This document shows positions 11,101-21,662 of a stretch of DNA of 64,000 bases, piece by piece. Every line of letters begins with the position of its first letter. Positions within the stretch are counted from its first letter, which is position 1. Source of the DNA: Diphasiastrum complanatum (lineage: Eukaryota > Streptophyta > Lycopodiopsida > Lycopodiales > Lycopodiaceae); contig CM055098.1 of the NCBI GenBank assembly GCA_029204225.1, positions 47,617,939-47,681,938 on the forward strand. The letters run 5' to 3'. The translations under genes were made by a program, and so were the position numbers. The notes below the pieces were generated by a model. It was not told the DNA's origin. It did not search any database and saw only the letters and a list, made by a program, of their open reading frames with translations.

Positions 11101-11566
11101 CTGTCGGACGCGATGGGACGGGATCCACCGGAATCTGAGCAGATGGGGGTGCATGAGGCAGAGCTGTCTGAGGGGCAAAGGGACCAGAGGAGGATGCACT
11201 CCCTCTCCTCGTGCGTGCCAGCCAAGCAGGCAACAACTCTGGGTTAGTCACATAAGGAGCGGTGCAAAATCGGAGAACGCCCTCCGAAATGGTGTTCTCC
11301 CCTGCCACGAGCCGCGGCCCGTAGGTGTCCAGTAGTCGCTGCCTGTCGGGGACGGTCATGCTGCCACAAGGGGCAGCATTCAAGGTGGCACCATTTTTGG
11401 CGCGTGCACCGAGCAGATGGCCTTTAAGGCGAGTGAGGGATGCAGCAAACTCGACGAGACAGTATCGGCAGCGCACGATCTTCTGACCGGTCTTGTTGGC
11501 CTTGTCGGCAACCCGCCTGACAATGTCTACCTCGTCCCACAGACCGGAAAGGTCGGATTGCACCAT
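8136..11566 (-). pseudogene. hAT transposase, copy B, four exons, with an internal deletion
   Basis: The first exon starts at 11566 and carries a BED finger (CRYCLVEFAASLTRLKGHLL). A long P/S/T-rich linker follows, then the start of DUF659 (LPFAITDSEPFRRAF). Near 10480 the frame jumps to LSGLLRPLYIVLRMADSEGS and LVYELMDRIGQF, so the catalytic centre is deleted out of frame. The donor GTAAGC is at about 10338. Exon 2, about 9881-10227, gives HSVAHMLHPLF and LPITWWTMFGSTYPSIQRLA. Exon 3, about 9619-9782, gives CAASVCERNWSTWALIHTRR, the hAT dimerisation domain. Exon 4, about 8136-9523, is an acidic and then P/S-rich tail ending in KRPGRPKGAPNKKGK, an AT-hook-like basic patch. Splice sites look usable. 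Without the DUF659/RNase H core it should be unable to cut DNA, but it could still bind the GGTACC arrays. Confidence 0.85.
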
Positions 11567-11847
11567 TGCAGATGAAATGAGGGATGGATTGCTGGAAAAA
11601 AAACAGCAGGGTTCACTGTTGGAGAGACGCTGAAAATGGGCGAATGCAGGGCAAAGGAAATCAGATGCAAGGCAGGGCGTTGCGTGGGCGATGGGCGACG
11701 CAAGGAATCAAAGGCAGGCAAGAAAAACCAACAGCGATGGCAGGGCGGAGAGGGCTCAAAAAAATTTCAGAGGAAATGCGAGGGGGGCGGGTAGGTTTAG
11801 GTAAAAAAAAATTTAAAAAAATATTAAATAATAAATATATTATTATA

Positions 11848-11937
11848 TTGTGGTACCGCGGTACCATCATGGTACCGCGGTACCAGTATGGTCCCGCGGT
11901 ACCGGGATCCGCGGTACCCAGTACCGCGGGACCTATG
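11848..11937. repeat. Right GGTACC palindrome array of element B
   Basis: GGTACCGCGGTACC occurs twice, followed by GGTCCCGCGGTACC, GGGATCCGCGGTACC and AGTACCGCGGGACC. The array ends CTATGATATATA at a TA tract, the inverse of the left end at 6350. Confidence 0.85.
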
Positions 11938-11956
11938 ATATATATATATATATCTA

Positions 11957-12300
11957 AGGAAGCAGGACCCAGACTCGAACGCGCGTCCGGACGCGCGTTT
12001 GCGTCCGCGTCCGGGAAGCGTCCGGTTTTTTTTTTTTTTTTAGATTTTTTTAAATTTTTTTTAGACTAAAATAAATTAATTTTTTTTTGAAGCCACGGAT
12101 GCGTCCGTGCGGTACGGACAAGTCCTTTTTTAATTTTTTTTAATTTTGTAAAAATTTTTTTAGGGTTTTTTCGTTAAAAAAAAAAAAAATTTGGACGCGT
12201 CCGGGTCCGGACGCCGGACGCGGCCATTCCGGCCTGGACCCTCATCCCTATTAATATATATATATATTTAAGGAAGCGGATGGCGGACGCGGACGCGTCC
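11957..12300. repeat. GTCCGGACGCG palindrome islands (family F), one whole and one partial copy
   Basis: One copy begins TCTAAGGAAGC after a TA tract at 11957. It contains CGCGTCCGGACGCG, GTCCGCGTCCGG and, after A/T runs, GGTCCGGACGCCGGACGCGG, and ends GGACCCTCAT at about 12247. A second start, TTTAAGGAAGCGGATGGCGG, follows another TA tract at 12268. Related copies lie at 23998-24250 and 44244-44516. No coding sequence is present. Confidence 0.75.
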
Positions 12301-12399
12301 CATTTTTTGCAATTTCTTTTTATTTCAAAAAAAAATAAAAAAAATACAAGCACCTGCCTACACTGTCCCCCATCCCAAAAGCAAAATAAAAGCAATTTA

Positions 12400-13055
12400 T
12401 GGCCCCTGTTTTTCCCCCGGAATTAATTATCAGAGGGTGTCTGGCACCCACCTGCCCCCTCCTGTTAAAAAATAGGAAACGGTACCAAAAAAATTTGCAG
12501 CAGACCTAACCACTGGGCCATGCCTCTCATAACTGAGATATTACTAAACAACCATGGCTAATGAGCAATTCATAAATTATTACGAACCTTCATTGGGAAC
12601 TAAGCTCCAAAAAAGCAGCAAAGAAAGATCTGAGAGTGGTTTCGAGTGAAGATGATGGTTTGTATGGCAAACATATTACTGGTATAGGGTTTAGGGTGCA
12701 TCAGTGACTGTCTCAAAGAAGTGAATGCTCACCAGAGGATTGCGGAGAGGTGAACGCTCACCAGAAGAGTGACAAGCTCTCAGAAGCAGAAGTCTCTCGG
12801 GGAAATTAGGGCTCACCAGAAGAGTGACAAGCTCTCAAGACAGGAAACCACAAGACCGACACACTACCATGTCTAAGACTTATATGAAGAGATCGGTTCC
12901 CCCCCGGATGAACTTCAACAGCTTACTAACTACTTATGCAAAATTGTGTCATTCACTACAGAAAACCAAAAGACCTATACACTATTGTGACTCGGTTGAT
13001 GAGATCGGTTTCTTCTCGGATGAACTTCAATAACTTACTAATTACTTATGGCACT
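12400..13055. repeat. Dispersed repeat X, left part, with an internal tandem duplication
   Basis: Bases 12420-12560 resemble 36685-36810 (ATTATCAG.GGGTG, CACCTGCCCCCTCC, CCAAAAAAAT.TGCA, CATAACTGAGAT). Bases 12840-13050 contain a unit of about 110 bp twice; each unit has GAGATCGGTT, CGGATGAACTTCAA and ACTTATG. A third diverged unit lies at 15230-15370. Nothing coding was recognised. Confidence 0.6.
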
Positions 13056-13089
13056 ACTTCAACACGCTACAATACGATGTCGAAATTTT

Positions 13090-13487
13090 GCGTACCAGCA
13101 CGGGGGCTCCGAAACATCTCCCAGTTTTCAGGTCCCGACCGGACAAAGTGTCCCTGAAGCTCTGTTTAACGTCGAACTTCGGACGGACGTTGCGGGCCGA
13201 CCGTCGGTCGTTTCCTCGTCCTGTTTGTTCCCGCAGGTTCATATCGAGGTTGTCCACTGACCGAAACAGACGGCACCCGAAACGGATCCCGTTTGGAGAA
13301 ACGGGGCCGTTGGACGGAGAGTTGCAAAACTAGTCCATTTCGCTTGACCTAATTGCGCTTCTCTCCAGTCGAAGGGCCATTTTGACCGAACGATACCCGA
13401 ATCGAGCCAAGCTCGATCCCTTGGGTTCGTATCGAGATCACGAACTTGTGGACTATGTTCCCGGACCATTGATGCATTCTACACAGT
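13090..13487. repeat. GC-rich dispersed repeat, unit 1 of 3
   Basis: The landmarks GGTCCCGACCGGACAAAGTG, CCTCGTCCTGT, CGAGGTTGTCC, ACCGAAACAGACGGCACC, TGCAAAACTAGTCCATTTCG and GGACCATT recur in the same order at 15590-15930, and in part at 15375-15575. No ORF is conserved between units, so this looks non-coding. Confidence 0.75.
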
Positions 13488-13574
13488 ACCATGGCCTATG
13501 TGATGAGATAGATTTAGGGTTCGGGGTGGTACAACGTCACGTGGGCAACTAGTCGAAGCATGTCCTGGTAGATG

Positions 13575-13800
13575 TCTGCCGACACAACGAACGGAAGCAA
13601 GAAGCAGAATTTCACAGTTTTAGGGTGAGATAATGGGGTGACTACCGGAGCTGCAGCTCCGTGCCCTCACGGTCCTCAAACCTGCTGCCCCCTGCCCGAG
13701 CTGGCGAGGGCGAGGAAACGCAACGGATTGGAATTAACTTCACCGCAGAACAACTGGCCATGGTCTGGGAAAGGGTCCCTTGTCGTCGGGCCAATCAGAA
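13575..13800 (+). pseudogene. Diverged second copy of the small ORF of hAT element B
   Basis: DVCRHNERKQEAEF at about 13575 parallels DIRRHNERHRKQEADI of the 7004-7369 protein. IGINFTAEQLAMVWERV and CRRANQ at about 13725-13800 parallel IGMNFTRRQLIMVRERAARR and ANQ. A stop lies between the two parts. No adjacent transposase was recognised, so the piece was moved or isolated. Confidence 0.7.
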
Positions 13801-14235
13801 GGTCTTCTGGTTCCCTGTAGTGAATGACACACCATCCACTCTTCTGGTGACCATTCAATCCCTGTAGTGAATGGCACGGTTCTGACGACCATTCACCACT
13901 ATTAGCAGCAATTTTGTTGCAGTTGTTTTCATCGAGCTACGGAATCGGGGACGCAGACCACACAAACACCTCAAAACGCGCTAAAATGTTGGCCTTTTGA
14001 TCGGTTTGGGGTTTAGGGTTTGGGGAACAAACGACCAGAAGGAGGATACCAAAGATACTGTTGAGCAGGATTCTGATGATGATGAGGAGTACAAGCCTTC
14101 CGTTAGCCAGGAAGAAAGTTCCAGCTCTTTCATAAGTCTGAAGTGTGCCATAAGTATTGAAGTTGCTTGGTATATGATAGGGAGGGTGTGAGTGAAAGCC
14201 AGTAAAGCATGTTTTGCAATAAGAACACAGTTTGA

Positions 14236-14385
14236 AAGGAAATTTTATGGGCTTTAATAGCCATTTCTTGAACTCAGACACCCAAGGAAGCAGCATAGAT
14301 CAAACAATGATCAATACCCTTTCATCTAGATGTTTGGCCAAGAAGCTTTCTAAGAAAGCAATGGTCAACAATGTCTTTCCAGTAC
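14236..14385 (-). pseudogene. SNF2 ATPase fragment (CLASSY/DRD1-like), left arm of the fold-back
   Basis: On the minus strand this reads CTGKTLLTIAFLESFLAKHL, then DERVLIIV, a stop, and SMLLPWVSEFKKW. The pattern is a GxGKT Walker A, an LTI.FLQ helix, an (I)IAP strand, and LLL.W..EF.KW. This is helicase motif I to Ia of the SNF2 class and is closest, from memory, to the plant CLSY/DRD1 group that recruits Pol IV/V in RNA-directed DNA methylation. The in-frame stop and the CTGKT in place of GTGKT show it is not functional protein. Confidence 0.65.
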
Positions 14386-14644
14386 ATGGAGATGGTGAAG
14401 TGGTTCTGACGCCAGTATGTGTTCCCGAATCTTGCACATCACCAATTGCTCTGTTTTCGACTCCACGTGAAACGTTTTTGGTGAGCCGACAGAGACAGCA
14501 CCCACTGGTTTCTGATCCACAACCAACTGGTGTTTTCTCTGAAGGCTCACCAAAAATGTTTGGCGTGGAGTCGAAAATGGAGCAATTAATGGCGTGGTAA
14601 AATCCGGGAGTACGTAAGGGCAACCACTCCTTTCGTCTGCATGC

Positions 14645-14800
14645 ACTGGAAAGACATTGTTGACCATTGCTTTCTTGCAAGGCTTCCTGGCCAAATGTCC
14701 AGATGGAAGGGTAGTGAACATTGCCTGATATATACTGCTTCGTTGGGTGTCTGAGTTCAGGAAACGGGCAGTAAAGCCAAAACTTAAATCATAGAAACAA
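14645..14800 (+). pseudogene. SNF2 ATPase fragment (CLASSY/DRD1-like), right arm of the fold-back
   Basis: The plus strand reads TGKTLLTIAFLQGFLAKCPD, then GRVVNIA, a stop, and LLRWVSEFRKRAVKPK. It is the inverted partner of the left-arm fragment and has diverged independently. A third, better-preserved copy lies at 37491-37602. Confidence 0.65.
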
Positions 14801-15229
14801 TATAAAGCCAACATAACTACCTTTCAAACTCTGTATGGATTGAGAAACCCGCTCTAATTGGCTTTCATTAACACCATCCCCGTCAGTAACCAAGCAGCTT
14901 CAGTACGTCTGTCGCACTCACTACTTATGGAAGAGATCGAACTTTCTTCCTGGCTATCTGAAGGCATGTACTCTTCATCATCAGAAGAATCTTGCTCAAC
15001 AGTCTATTTGATGTCCTTTTCGCCGTTTGTTTGCTAGCTCTTGGCCCTAAAGCATACGATAGGTCCACACTTTTGCGCGTTTTGATGGGCTTGTGTGGTG
15101 TGCGTCCTCAATTCCATGGCTTGATGAAAACAACTGTGGAAAAACTGCTGTTTACAATTTTGAACTTCAGAAGTTAATGGACACCAGAAGATTGAATGGT
15201 CAGCAAAACTATGCCATTCACTACAAGGG

Positions 15230-15930
15230 ACCACATGACCGACCATCATGCAAGAGGTATAGCTACCTCTGTCAACACAAGCCTACACAGTACTTTGTCT
15301 TATATGCTGTGATCGGTTTCCCCCCGGATGAACTTCAACAGCCTACTAATTACTTATGCAAAACTATTTCATTCACTGCAAGCCGTCCGTCCGTTCCTCG
15401 TCCTGTCTGCTCCCACAGGTTCCTAGCGAGGTCGTGGGTTGGCCGAAACGGACGGCACCTAAAACGAAGCCTGTTTGGAGAAACTGGGCCCGAATCGAGC
15501 CAGGCTCGGTCCCTTGAGATCGTATCGGGATCACAAATCGTTGGATTGTATTCCCGGACCATTCTGTCAATTCCAAATGTTTCCAGGTCCCATCCCGACA
15601 AAGTGTCCCCGAAGCCCTGTTTTGACCCTAAACTTCGGAAGGACGTACTGGGCCTGCCGTCCGTCCCGTCTGCTCCCACAGGTTCCTATCGAGGTTGTCC
15701 GCTGGCCGAAACGGACGACACCTGAAATGGATCCGTTTGGAAAAACGAGACCGTCGGACGGATAGCTGCAAAACTAGTCCATTTCGACTGGACTAATTGT
15801 GTTTCTAACCGTCGAACGGCCATTTGGACCGGACGATGCCCGAATCGAGCCAGGCTCGGTCCCTTGGGTACATACCCGCTTCACGAACCAGTGGACTGTA
15901 TTCTTGGACCATTAATACATTCTACGCAGG
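15230..15930. repeat. GC-rich dispersed repeat, units 2 and 3
   Basis: After a diverged CGGATGAACTTCAACAG unit (15320-15340), a partial unit runs 15375-15575 and a fuller one 15590-15930. They share GGTCCCATCCCGACAAAGTG, GAGGTTGTCCGCTGGCCGAA, TGCAAAACTAGTCCATTTCG and CGAATCGAGCCAGGCTCGGT with the unit at 13090-13487. No gene was seen from 15930 to 16228. Confidence 0.7.
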
Positions 15931-16226
15931 TTTAAGTGTATGCTACACAAGTGCAGCTTTGATGTTGAATCTGCACATACCTGTGGTGCAATGCCTACGA
16001 CACAATGAGGACGTGGGTGGGGTTGATGATGTTTATGGATGTGGTTATGATGATTATGCTTGTGGCTTGTTTTGATGGTTATGGCTGTGGGGTTGTGGGT
16101 TTAGGATGATTTGTTAGGGTATAGGGTGTTATGATAACTGTGCCATTTGTTGGGGTGTTGGGTTTAGCATGCTATGTTAAATGGTTGAACATGATGCATA
16201 TGTTATGAATGAGATGCAAATGTGCT

Positions 16227-16228
<2 letters not shown>

Positions 16229-16303
<75 letters not shown>
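16229..16303. repeat. (CT)n microsatellite, left flank of LINE 1
   Basis: About 37 CT units run directly into coding sequence of LINE 1. Confidence 0.95.
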
Positions 16304-16307
<4 letters not shown>

Positions 16308-18510
16308 CAAAGGCGGGGACCCCATGAAAGTTGACAACTACCGCACCATTATGATCAGTCACCTATTCGCTAAAGTATATGGTTCTATCCTACAGTCAGA
16401 GATCAGTACAGAGATGGATGCTAGATCACTCCATGCCATTGGACAGGCAGGTTTCAGACCGGGATATACTACATCGGATCATATCTTCACTTTGAGGTCC
16501 ATCATTGAGGAGGCTAAGGCCAAGAGGGAGCGCGTATACAGCTGCTTTGTGGATTTCCGCAAGGCATTTGACTCCGTGCCTAGGCATTTATTGATACAGA
16601 GACTTCATGATCGGGGCTTTCAGGAGGATACTATACAGGCGGTAGTAGCATTGTACAGGCGAGTTATTGGCAGGGTCCGACTATCAGGAGTTATTTCACC
16701 GGAGGTGGTCAGTACTATTGGTGTCAAACAGGGATGTCCACTCTCTCCTACACTTTTTGGTCTTTACATTGACGAGCTAGAGCATGTTATACAGAGTGAT
16801 GGAGGGGAGGGTTGTACATTGGGCGACCTCATTATTGCTATTCTCCTTTATGCTGATGATGTGGTTTTGCTTTCACGGACGAGAGAGGGCTTGCAGCGAC
16901 ACTTAGATGCTCTTCTTTCTTTCTGCACACGGTGGGGTTTGTCGGTGAATGTGGCCAAAACTAAGGTTATGGTGTTCAACACCTCTAGGTCTTTCATGAT
17001 GCGGCAGGAGCTTCTATGGGATGGTCATCCCCTAGAGGTTGTTGATTCCTATACATATCTAGGAGTACTATTCTCGGGGCCTACGTTCAGCATGAGACAC
17101 GCAGCTATTTCACGGGTACGGAAGGGCTATGCCTCACTGATAGATTTGGAGAGACTATGTTTCCGCTCACACATCAGAGATGTGACTAGTAAATGTCGGC
17201 TCTTTGACACTATGGTTGTGCCCTCAGCTATGTATGCTTCCGAGACATGGAGTACGGGTCTGACAGCTACTGATTGGGCATATATCTCCCGGCTCCAGAT
17301 TCGTTTGCTCTCACGGATGATACGGGCTAAGCCCTCAGTACCACACCAGATTATCTTGGCGGAGTTCGCGGTCCCCCCCATTCAGATTGAGGCCTTATTC
17401 CATATTGTGACATTCATACAGAGGGTAGAGGATCTTCAGGACGGGGTACACATTATGTAGTTGCAGCTTTATCTTCATCCCGGCGCCTACACTCAGAGGG
17501 ACACCTTTTCTCATGGTACTCCCAGGCTTGCCGTCTCCTCTCCACATTGGGTATCCAGATTAGTGATCTACCTACGGGCACCCACCAGTACATCAGAGGC
17601 CTCCTTTACAGATCATATCTTCATACCACTTGGCAGGGCCCATTGGGGACCAAGGGTGAATTTTATCGTACACACTTTCTATCCCTTGATCCGGCTGGCT
17701 GCCCCATAGTATCTGATTATTTGCTGAGGAGTATCACATAGACTGCGGATAGCGATGGGTCAGTTTCGGGTTTCTTCACATCAGCTGGCTATCGAGACTG
17801 ACAGATACAGTGGCACCCCACGAGAGGACCGGCTCTGTAGTATGTGTGTTATGCATGAGACTGAGGACGAGTCACATTTCCTCTTCAGATGTCCAGCCTA
17901 CTATGAGATACGGGGGCAGTACTACTGCTTGTTCAGAGAGCACCCAGTTACACTTTCTACCTTGATATCTTATGAGGACCCTAGATGTGTCGCACTTATG
18001 ATCTGAGAGATGTCAGACCTGAGGAGGAGGAGACTAGATGGTACACATTTCCTGACACAGCTGAGCATTGATGAGTGCATATCCCATCGGAGATAGAGAT
18101 CCGAGGTACCCATAGGCAGCGACTCAGATGGAGAGGCCGAGATTCCCGACTCCTTCGTACACCGGCATCAGAGACCATGTCGACGGCCAGAGAGACAGTC
18201 AGTTATTAGATCACAGCCCAGAGCGCCACGGCAGCAGAGACGACACCGACGGCCTATCCGGCGACAGAGGTCCAGGGCACATCTAATCACACCCTCACAA
18301 CATACCATCCACCATTTCTTTCATGCTGATGGGCATCGTGATATATGATTCCAGGCTATTGGATCCTGACTGGGCCAGCTGCCTTTATGCATTGTATTTG
18401 CAGTTATTTAGTTTTTATAGATGATTGAGCTTTAAGCTCCTATGTGCACACTTGACATGTACCTTTTCTTAGTCCTATGTACCTTAGGGTATTCAAGGAC
18501 ATTAATAAAA
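16304..18510 (+). mobile_element. LINE 1: 5'-truncated non-LTR retrotransposon between (CT)n tracts
   Basis: The element starts inside the reverse transcriptase at the edge of the CT tract. It gives DNYRTIMISHLFAKVYGS, FVDFRKAFDSVPRHLLIQRL (motif A), GVKQGCPLSPTLFGLYIDEL (motif B), LLYADDVVLL (motif C) and SVNVAKTKVMVFN (motif D), then YTYLGVLFSG. The frame is open to 17460, then breaks. A shifted frame continues with GTHQYIRGLLYRSYL. At 17755-18006 QFRVSSHQLAIET leads into a CSMC...H....C zinc knuckle followed by PAYYEIRG. No endonuclease is present because the 5' part is lost. The 3' UTR ends GGACATTAATAAAATC and a TTTC tail running into (TC)n. The GVKQGCPLSPTLF wording differs from common plant L1 elements, so the clade needs phylogeny. 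Confidence 0.85.
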
Positions 18511-18522
18511 TCTTTCTTTCTT

Positions 18523-18564
<42 letters not shown>
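18511..18564. repeat. (TTTC)n-(TC)n tail and flank of LINE 1
   Basis: TCTTTCTTTCTTTCTTTC passes into about 18 TC units. The same junction type ends the LINEs at 1667 and 24620. Confidence 0.9.
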
Positions 18565-18567
<3 letters not shown>

Positions 18568-18689
18568 TTGCACGCTGCAAACCATTTTTGACTAACCATT
18601 CAAATTTCACAGAGCTAACCATTTGTAAGCAACCACGATAAATTAGCCATGACACAAATATACTGTAAAAAAATATATACATCTATCTA

Positions 18690-21253
18690 ATGCCACTGTA
18701 CATGATGCTAAAGTGTGTATCAGTATCTACAAGTCTATGCTAAAAAAATCATCCCTTTGCGTGCCAGATGCATCTGCAGGGCTGTCAAATACAAAGTCTG
18801 GCTGGGAGTCTGGAGGCATCTGGGACTCCTCTAAGTCAACGCCTGCCAAGAGACGACTAGAAAAATCATCAGTGCGTCCCCTCTTGGCTAGCCTGCCTCT
18901 GGGAATGCCGGAAGGAACCCTCTGTGGTACACTCCTGCCTGGGGGTCTCCCTCTGCCACGGGGGGGGTCTCTGGGAAGAACTGCCTGCCTGTGATGCTCT
19001 GAGTCGTCTCTGCTCTAAATGTCTCTGGGCAGCACCCTCTGTCTCCCTCGCAAACTTTGACCAGCTGTCATCGGAAAGGGGGCGTGATGCGGGGGTACTG
19101 GGTGGGGCACGTAGACCATCCCCTGCTAGGTCGACCGTCTCGTCTGAATCATATGTGGGCTCATCATCAGAGGAGGGCAATGGAACGTCAGCAGGGAGGG
19201 TGGTGGTCTCATCGGCATCGGCATCGGCATCGGCATCATCCTCGGGCTCACCCCGCAGAGCACGCCGAGCGGCATCGTCTGGATCAACCTCTGGCTCTGG
19301 CTCATGATCTGTCGCTGCAACGCCTGATAGGCTCCAACCTGTGGACCAAACCACGTGGAGGCAACAGTTACATACCATCATGTTGCGACAGCAAGACGAA
19401 ACAGAGTGCGAAATGGAAGTAAGGATGGTGAGACGGAAATAAGTTATACCTGGCAGGGTCCAGCTCGGAACGTTGGAGAGACTCGCCTATGCGGTCCATG
19501 CACTCGTAAATGAGGCCCATCGTGCACCCCTCGCGATCAACGAGCCTCAGAACAGAGTAGATGGGGCGCATGACGTCCATCAGCTGCTGCATATCCACCC
19601 AGAAAGGCTCCATGAATAAGATGTCGTGGACAGGTCCATGGCGGTGAACTCTGCCGAAGTGGCCATGTGCCGCAATTCACCCTTGAGCTTGTGTAGCCGC
19701 TCAAGCATGATGCACTGGTAGGCGAAGCGGGTGCGAGCGGCCTTCTTCAAGTCGAGCCTGCATTGACAAACGGAATGAGAGGCACACATGAAACGAGCAA
19801 AAAATAAAGAAGCATCTTGAACGAGCCAAAAAAATCGTAGCAGCTTACCTGCTGAATGTGCGGAAAAGGGCCGTCATGCGGCGCTTGCGTGTGACGAAGT
19901 CCACAACCGCAAGTGCCCTCGTGAGAATGTCATTGACCCAAGGCAGGAGCCCGATGGAATGCAGGAGGAGGTCCAGTGAGTGTGCGGCACATGGAGTCCA
20001 GACAATGGAGGGGTAGTCTGCCATAAGAAGCTCCCCCATACCGCGGCAGTTGGACGCATTGTCCGTCACAACCTTTCGCGATACGTTCACACAATCAGTT
20101 CACAGCTTGGAAACACATTGCAATCAATCAAAAACAACGCAAAACTATTGTATCAACATTAAGCAGTAAATGACCAAGCAACCAATGAAAGAAGATTATA
20201 CCTGGACAATGCGCTGTGGCCCGACCTCCTCTATCGCTGCGTGAATGATGCCGTAAATGTACACGGCCGAGTGCACTCTCCATGCCTCGGAGGCGTCGAT
20301 GCTGCGCAGGAACATGGAACCGTAACAAGTAGAAACAATCACATTGATGAGTGGACGTCTGCGACGATCAGTCCACCCATCAGCCATGATGGAATAGCCG
20401 TATCTATCCCAAGCCTCGTGCAGTGCGGCCAGTCTCTCTCTGACTGATGCAACCCGCTCCTGGAGCAAAGGGCCTCGTAGTGCGTCGGCTGTGGGTGGTG
20501 TGTAGCCGGGCCCGCAGACTGCAACTTTTGAGATAGCCTTTCGAAAGATGCGGGATGATGCCATGATAAAGGGGAGGTTCAAGTCCTAGAACATCTGTGC
20601 TATGGTCCTAGTGGCCGCTCTGTGCTGCCCCTCTCTGAAAGACCCCGACATGGACATTTGTCTGGTGCCTCGGGATGTGGATGGCTGGGAGGATGTGGAT
20701 GGACGATGCGGATCTGGAGGTGGTGGCATAGGTGCAGGTGCGGAAGCCGAAGATGTGGACGGGCCGTGCAGATCTGACGGTGATGGCAGAGGCGTAGGTG
20801 CAGCAGTGGAGGCTGTGGATCCATGGGGAGTACTGGCGGAGGGTGTACGGGTGGCTGTGGCAGAGGTGGAGGCGGAGGCGGAGGTGGTGGCGGGTGCGGA
20901 TGCAGCGGCGGTGTCAGGTGCAGATGCGACGGTGGGGGCGGTGGCGCTGGGTGTACCAGTGGCAGGGGCGGTGGCAGTGGGTGCACCAGTAGAAATAGAG
21001 TCTGCGGCATCTGTGGACGGCTCGCCGGGCTCAACAGCTGGCTCAGAATATGTCTCGATAATGCGAGCCCTCTCCGCAGCGGGAGTGACCATACAAATGC
21101 CGATCCCGTAGCGTCCCCCCGTGGGTCGGACTCGCAACCCCCCCAGATGTGCTCGAACCCGAGAGGCGTTCCCTGTGAACTGCCTTCGACAAAAAGGGCA
21201 ACGCCACTTTTTGTCGGGCATCACCTCCACCTCATCCCGAATGGGACGAGCAA

Positions 21254-21257
<4 letters not shown>
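18690..21257 (-). pseudogene. hAT transposase, copy C
   Basis: The ATG at 21257 directly follows a GA tract (minus-strand sense). Exon 1 gives a BED finger (WRCPFCRRQFTGNASRVRAH), an A/P/S/T-rich linker and, after a premature TAG at 20586 (copy D has TAT), DUF659 with LPFIMASSRIFRKAI and YGYSIMADGWTD. The donor is near 20200. Exon 2 (about 19850-20070) gives VVTDNASNCRGMGELL and HSLDLLLHSIG. Exon 3 (about 19450-19760) gives RLDLKKAARTRFAYQ and, after a frameshift near 19615, EPFWVDMQQLMDVMRPIYSV. The hAT dimerisation domain seen in copies B and D is deleted. The acidic tail follows at 18869-19320 (VDPDDAARRALRGEPEDDAD). It is inactive, with one stop, one frameshift and one deletion. Confidence 0.88.
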
Positions 21258-21330
<73 letters not shown>

Positions 21331-21576
21331 ACGCACACACACACAGAGGCACCCTAATCCAATCTCTCCCTACCCTAAACCCCAAACCCAAGCACCCTTA
21401 AACCTAAATCCTAAACTCACACACACAAATCCTCCCTCTCTCCGTCCCTCACACTCTCTGTCTCTTCCTCTCTCTCTCTCACACACAGATCACCACACAC
21501 ACACAACTGTATGCACACAAATCAACAATATCTTTTCACACACACACACAACTCATTACACACACCCACACAAACA

Positions 21577-21660
<84 letters not shown>
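21258..21660. repeat. Two (CT)n tracts with CA-rich spacer
   Basis: CT runs occupy 21258-21328 and 21581-21660. The spacer has ACACAC runs and CCCTAAACCCCAAACC, related to the leader of hAT copy D. The first tract adjoins the start codon of copy C; the second adjoins LINE 2. Confidence 0.9.

Positions 21661-21662
<2 letters not shown>

Larger units (their letters stand above)
6350..11942. mobile_element. hAT element B, 5.6 kb, with GGTACC palindrome arrays at both ends
   Basis: The left end reads TATCATAG at 6350 and then a dense array of GGTACCGC/GCGGTACC words (6360-6455). The right end has the same array type (11848-11935) and closes CCTATGATA before another TA tract, so the termini are inverted. 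Inside are a disabled hAT transposase on the minus strand and a small ORF on the plus strand, transcribed towards each other. A tandem duplication of about 100 bp lies at 6604-6790. Canonical hAT elements make 8-bp target duplications; here both flanks are TA repeats, so a duplication cannot be told apart. Short relatives with the same ends lie at 42804-44238. Confidence 0.7.
13813..15233. repeat. 1.4-kb fold-back (imperfect inverted repeat) with SNF2-like inserts
   Basis: The left arm from 13813 pairs with the right arm ending at 15233, centred near 14515. Matching landmarks, left versus reverse-complemented right, are: CCCTGTAGTGAATG / CCCTTGTAGTGAATG; GTTTTCATCGAGCTACGGAAT / GTTTTCATCAAGCCATGGAAT; CAAAACGCGC; GCAGGATTCTGATGATGATG / GCAAGATTCTTCTGATGATG; AGCCAGGAAGAAAGTTC; and the SNF2-like block. 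A transcript across it could fold into a hairpin with arms of several hundred bases. Some spacers differ between arms, so it is old or was assembled in steps. Confidence 0.8.
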
